From positions 1 through 64,000 of the forward strand of contig JBOEGZ010000012.1 of NCBI GenBank assembly GCA_050633705.1: DNA of 64,000 bases, written 5' to 3'. The stretch is from JAJFHI01 sp050633705. GTDB taxonomy: Bacteria; Pseudomonadota; Alphaproteobacteria; Rhizobiales; Hyphomicrobiaceae. The notes beneath the pieces were generated by a model. That model had not been told where the DNA came from, searched no databases, and saw only the letters and a list, made by a program, of their open reading frames with translations. Both the position numbers and the translations under genes were made by a program. Below are positions 62,769-64,000 of the stretch, piece after piece. Numbering within the stretch: position 1 is the stretch's first letter; the number at the start of each line of letters is the position of its first letter.

Positions 62769-63839
62769 GTGCAAAACTCTGAAACCAATCAGCCAACACC
62801 GAAACCCCTGAAACATTTTCTCAAACCGTTTTCAGGGGAAGCCGCATGGCCCCCACCGATTTGGCTCATGCGACAAGCGGGGCGATATCTTCCGGAGTAT
62901 CGCGAAGTCCGTGGCACGACCGGCGGTTTCCTCGATTTGTGCTACACACCGAAATTAGCAGCCGAAGTCACACTTCAACCCATTCGTCGCTACGGTTTTG
63001 ACGCTGCAATTTTGTTTTCAGATATCCTCGTCGTGCCGCATGCGCTTGGCCAAGACGTTCGCTTTGTTGAAGGTGAAGGCCCACGATTGGAGCCGATTGC
63101 TAGTGGCGATGAACTGAAAATCCTCGATGTGGATAAGGCTGGTGAGAAGTATGACATCGTTGCCGAAACGGTCGCACGTCTCAGTCAGGACTTGCCGAAA
63201 ACCACTGCTTTAATTGGCTTTTGTGGTGCTCCTTGGACCGTTGCAACTTACATGATCGGTGGCCGTGGATCTCCAGATCAAGCGGCGGCTCGGTTGTTTG
63301 CCTATCGCCAACCGGCCGCTTTTGAAAAGTTGATGGACATCCTCGTCGAATCCTCATCAGATTACCTCCAGCGACAGGTGAGGGCTGGCGCTGAGGTTTT
63401 GCAGATTTTTGATAGTTGGGCTGGAAGCCTGCCAGACAATGAGTTTCAAAAGTGGGTCGTTGCGCCAACAGCCAGGATCGTGGAAACGGTAAAAGCCGCT
63501 CATCCTCACGTTCCAATCATCGGATTTCCCAGAGGCGCTGAAAATCTCAGTTTGCCTTACATTTCCGAGACCGGAGTTGATGGTGTGAGCTGTGATACGT
63601 CGACGTCATTGGCGTTTATGCATGGTCCATTGGCAAAATCTGGTGCAGTGGTGCAAGGCAATCTCGACCCCTTGCTCCTGGTTTCCGGTGGAGCAGCCAT
63701 GAAAAATCGAGTCCGGCATATTCTGGATGCGATGCGCAGTGAAAAATTCATCTTCAATCTCGGACACGGGATTGTGCCACAAACGCCACCCGAGCACGTT
63801 GGAGAACTCGTGGACTTTATTCGCGGTGAAGGAGCCTAA
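62769..63839 (+). CDS. hemE: Uroporphyrinogen decarboxylase
   Basis: HemE converts uroporphyrinogen III to coproporphyrinogen III in haem synthesis. The 356-residue product has the signature PPIWLMRQAGRYLPEYR near 33-49, the catalytic aspartate in the DAAILFSDILVVPHALG region, GFCGAPWTVATYM, and the C-terminal NLGHGIVPQTPPEHV. It starts at GTG with AGGAG only three bases away; no better start lies nearby. It heads a rightward operon with hemJ. Confidence 0.95.
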   Translation: MQNSETNQPTPKPLKHFLKPFSGEAAWPPPIWLMRQAGRYLPEYREVRGTTGGFLDLCYTPKLAAEVTLQPIRRYGFDAAILFSDILVVPHALGQDVRFVEGEGPRLEPIASGDELKILDVDKAGEKYDIVAETVARLSQDLPKTTALIGFCGAPWTVATYMIGGRGSPDQAAARLFAYRQPAAFEKLMDILVESSSDYLQRQVRAGAEVLQIFDSWAGSLPDNEFQKWVVAPTARIVETVKAAHPHVPIIGFPRGAENLSLPYISETGVDGVSCDTSTSLAFMHGPLAKSGAVVQGNLDPLLLVSGGAAMKNRVRHILDAMRSEKFIFNLGHGIVPQTPPEHVGELVDFIRGEGA

Positions 63840-63840
63840 T

Positions 63841-64000
63841 GTGGACATTGCGCTTTGGGTGAAAGCTCTTCATATCGCAGCCGTTATTTCCTGGATGGCA
63901 GGACTGTTTTATCTCCCCCGCCTTTTTGTTCATCATGCTGAGAGGGGAAATCCCGGAAGCGAATTGAGCGAAACCTTTAAAATGATGGAAGAAAAGCTTC
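63841..64000 (+). CDS. hemJ: Protoporphyrinogen IX oxidase HemJ (N-terminal part, cut by window edge)
   Basis: The frame from GTG 63841, with AAGGAG seven bases upstream, runs to the window end and gives 53 residues: DIALWVKALHIAAVISWMAG, then LFYLPRLFVHHAER. The histidine-containing first helix followed by YLPRLFVHHAE is the HemJ (CopD-like) signature; HemJ oxidises protoporphyrinogen IX in bacteria without HemG or HemY. It starts one base after the hemE stop, so the two are one operon. An ATG at 63839 is in another frame. Confidence 0.88.
   Translation, partial: MDIALWVKALHIAAVISWMAGLFYLPRLFVHHAERGNPGSELSETFKMMEEKL

Noticed and set aside
1..64000. tRNA, rRNA, CRISPR arrays, insertion sequences and prophage
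   Set aside because: Searched by eye for T-loop motifs, regularly spaced repeats, transposases and phage structural genes; none was convincing.

Overview
This window is a chromosomal segment of an alphaproteobacterium with roughly even base composition. The evidence is gene content and order: an mdh-sucCD-sucAB-lpdA operon, sdhCDAB, ccmABCDG lying divergent from acnA, priA-fsa-xerC, the block mltA, Smr, TimA/Tim44, fxsA, secB, dnaQ, coaE, aroE, maf, ppsR, hemE, hemJ, and several families mainly seen in this class (DUF2794, DUF2865, IalB, DUF1223). DUF2865 and the order of the TCA and ccm operons point towards a Hyphomicrobiales-like lineage. This placement is an inference. No tRNA, rRNA, CRISPR array, insertion sequence or prophage was seen.

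Layout, left to right. 1-5 kb: a cut-off immunity-protein end, then priA, a transaldolase-type aldolase and xerC. 5-6 kb: a secreted TraB/GumN protein. 6.3-17.3 kb: a leftward operon, zapE and then mdh, sucC, a small secreted protein of unknown function, sucD, sucA, sucB, lpdA. 17.6-20 kb: an acetyltransferase broken by a stop codon and a histone-H1-like protein made of only seven kinds of amino acid, set in AT-rich DNA. 20-24.2 kb: sdhC-sdhD-sdhA-(unknown gene)-sdhB, leftward. 24.4-27.6 kb: a FAD oxidoreductase, a MaoC-type mesaconyl-CoA hydratase and a CitE-type malyl-CoA lyase. 27.6-28.3 kb: a gene-free stretch rich in predicted RNA structure, including a possible 6S-like RNA and the nhaA leader. 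28.3-37.7 kb: nhaA, carbonic anhydrase, the cytochrome c maturation genes, acnA and a DUF1223 protein. 37.8-44.5 kb: an M3 peptidase, htpG, DUF2794, an acetyltransferase and a BI-1 membrane protein. 44.7-54.2 kb: a YbbAP/TesA module, thpR, two DUF2865 paralogues, a quinone oxidoreductase, an RNA methyltransferase and IalB. 54.3-64 kb: the conserved block ending in ppsR | hemE-hemJ.

Functionally the window is dominated by central carbon and respiratory metabolism: most of the TCA cycle (acnA, 2-oxoglutarate dehydrogenase with its E3, succinyl-CoA synthetase, succinate dehydrogenase, malate dehydrogenase), two probable ethylmalonyl-CoA-pathway enzymes for acetate (C2) assimilation, cytochrome c maturation and haem synthesis. 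Both the succinyl-CoA synthetase and the succinate dehydrogenase subunit genes are interrupted by an extra co-directional gene of unknown function.

The most consequential non-coding site is the 419-bp gap between divergent ppsR and hemE. It carries near-consensus DnaA boxes and an AT-rich tract, and it sits where the chromosomal replication origin lies in Caulobacter, so it is a strong oriC candidate. Other points to follow up are the 181-nt foldable segment upstream of nhaA, the repeat-built histone-like gene with an (AG)7 tract at its ribosome binding site, and the in-frame stop in the acetyltransferase.
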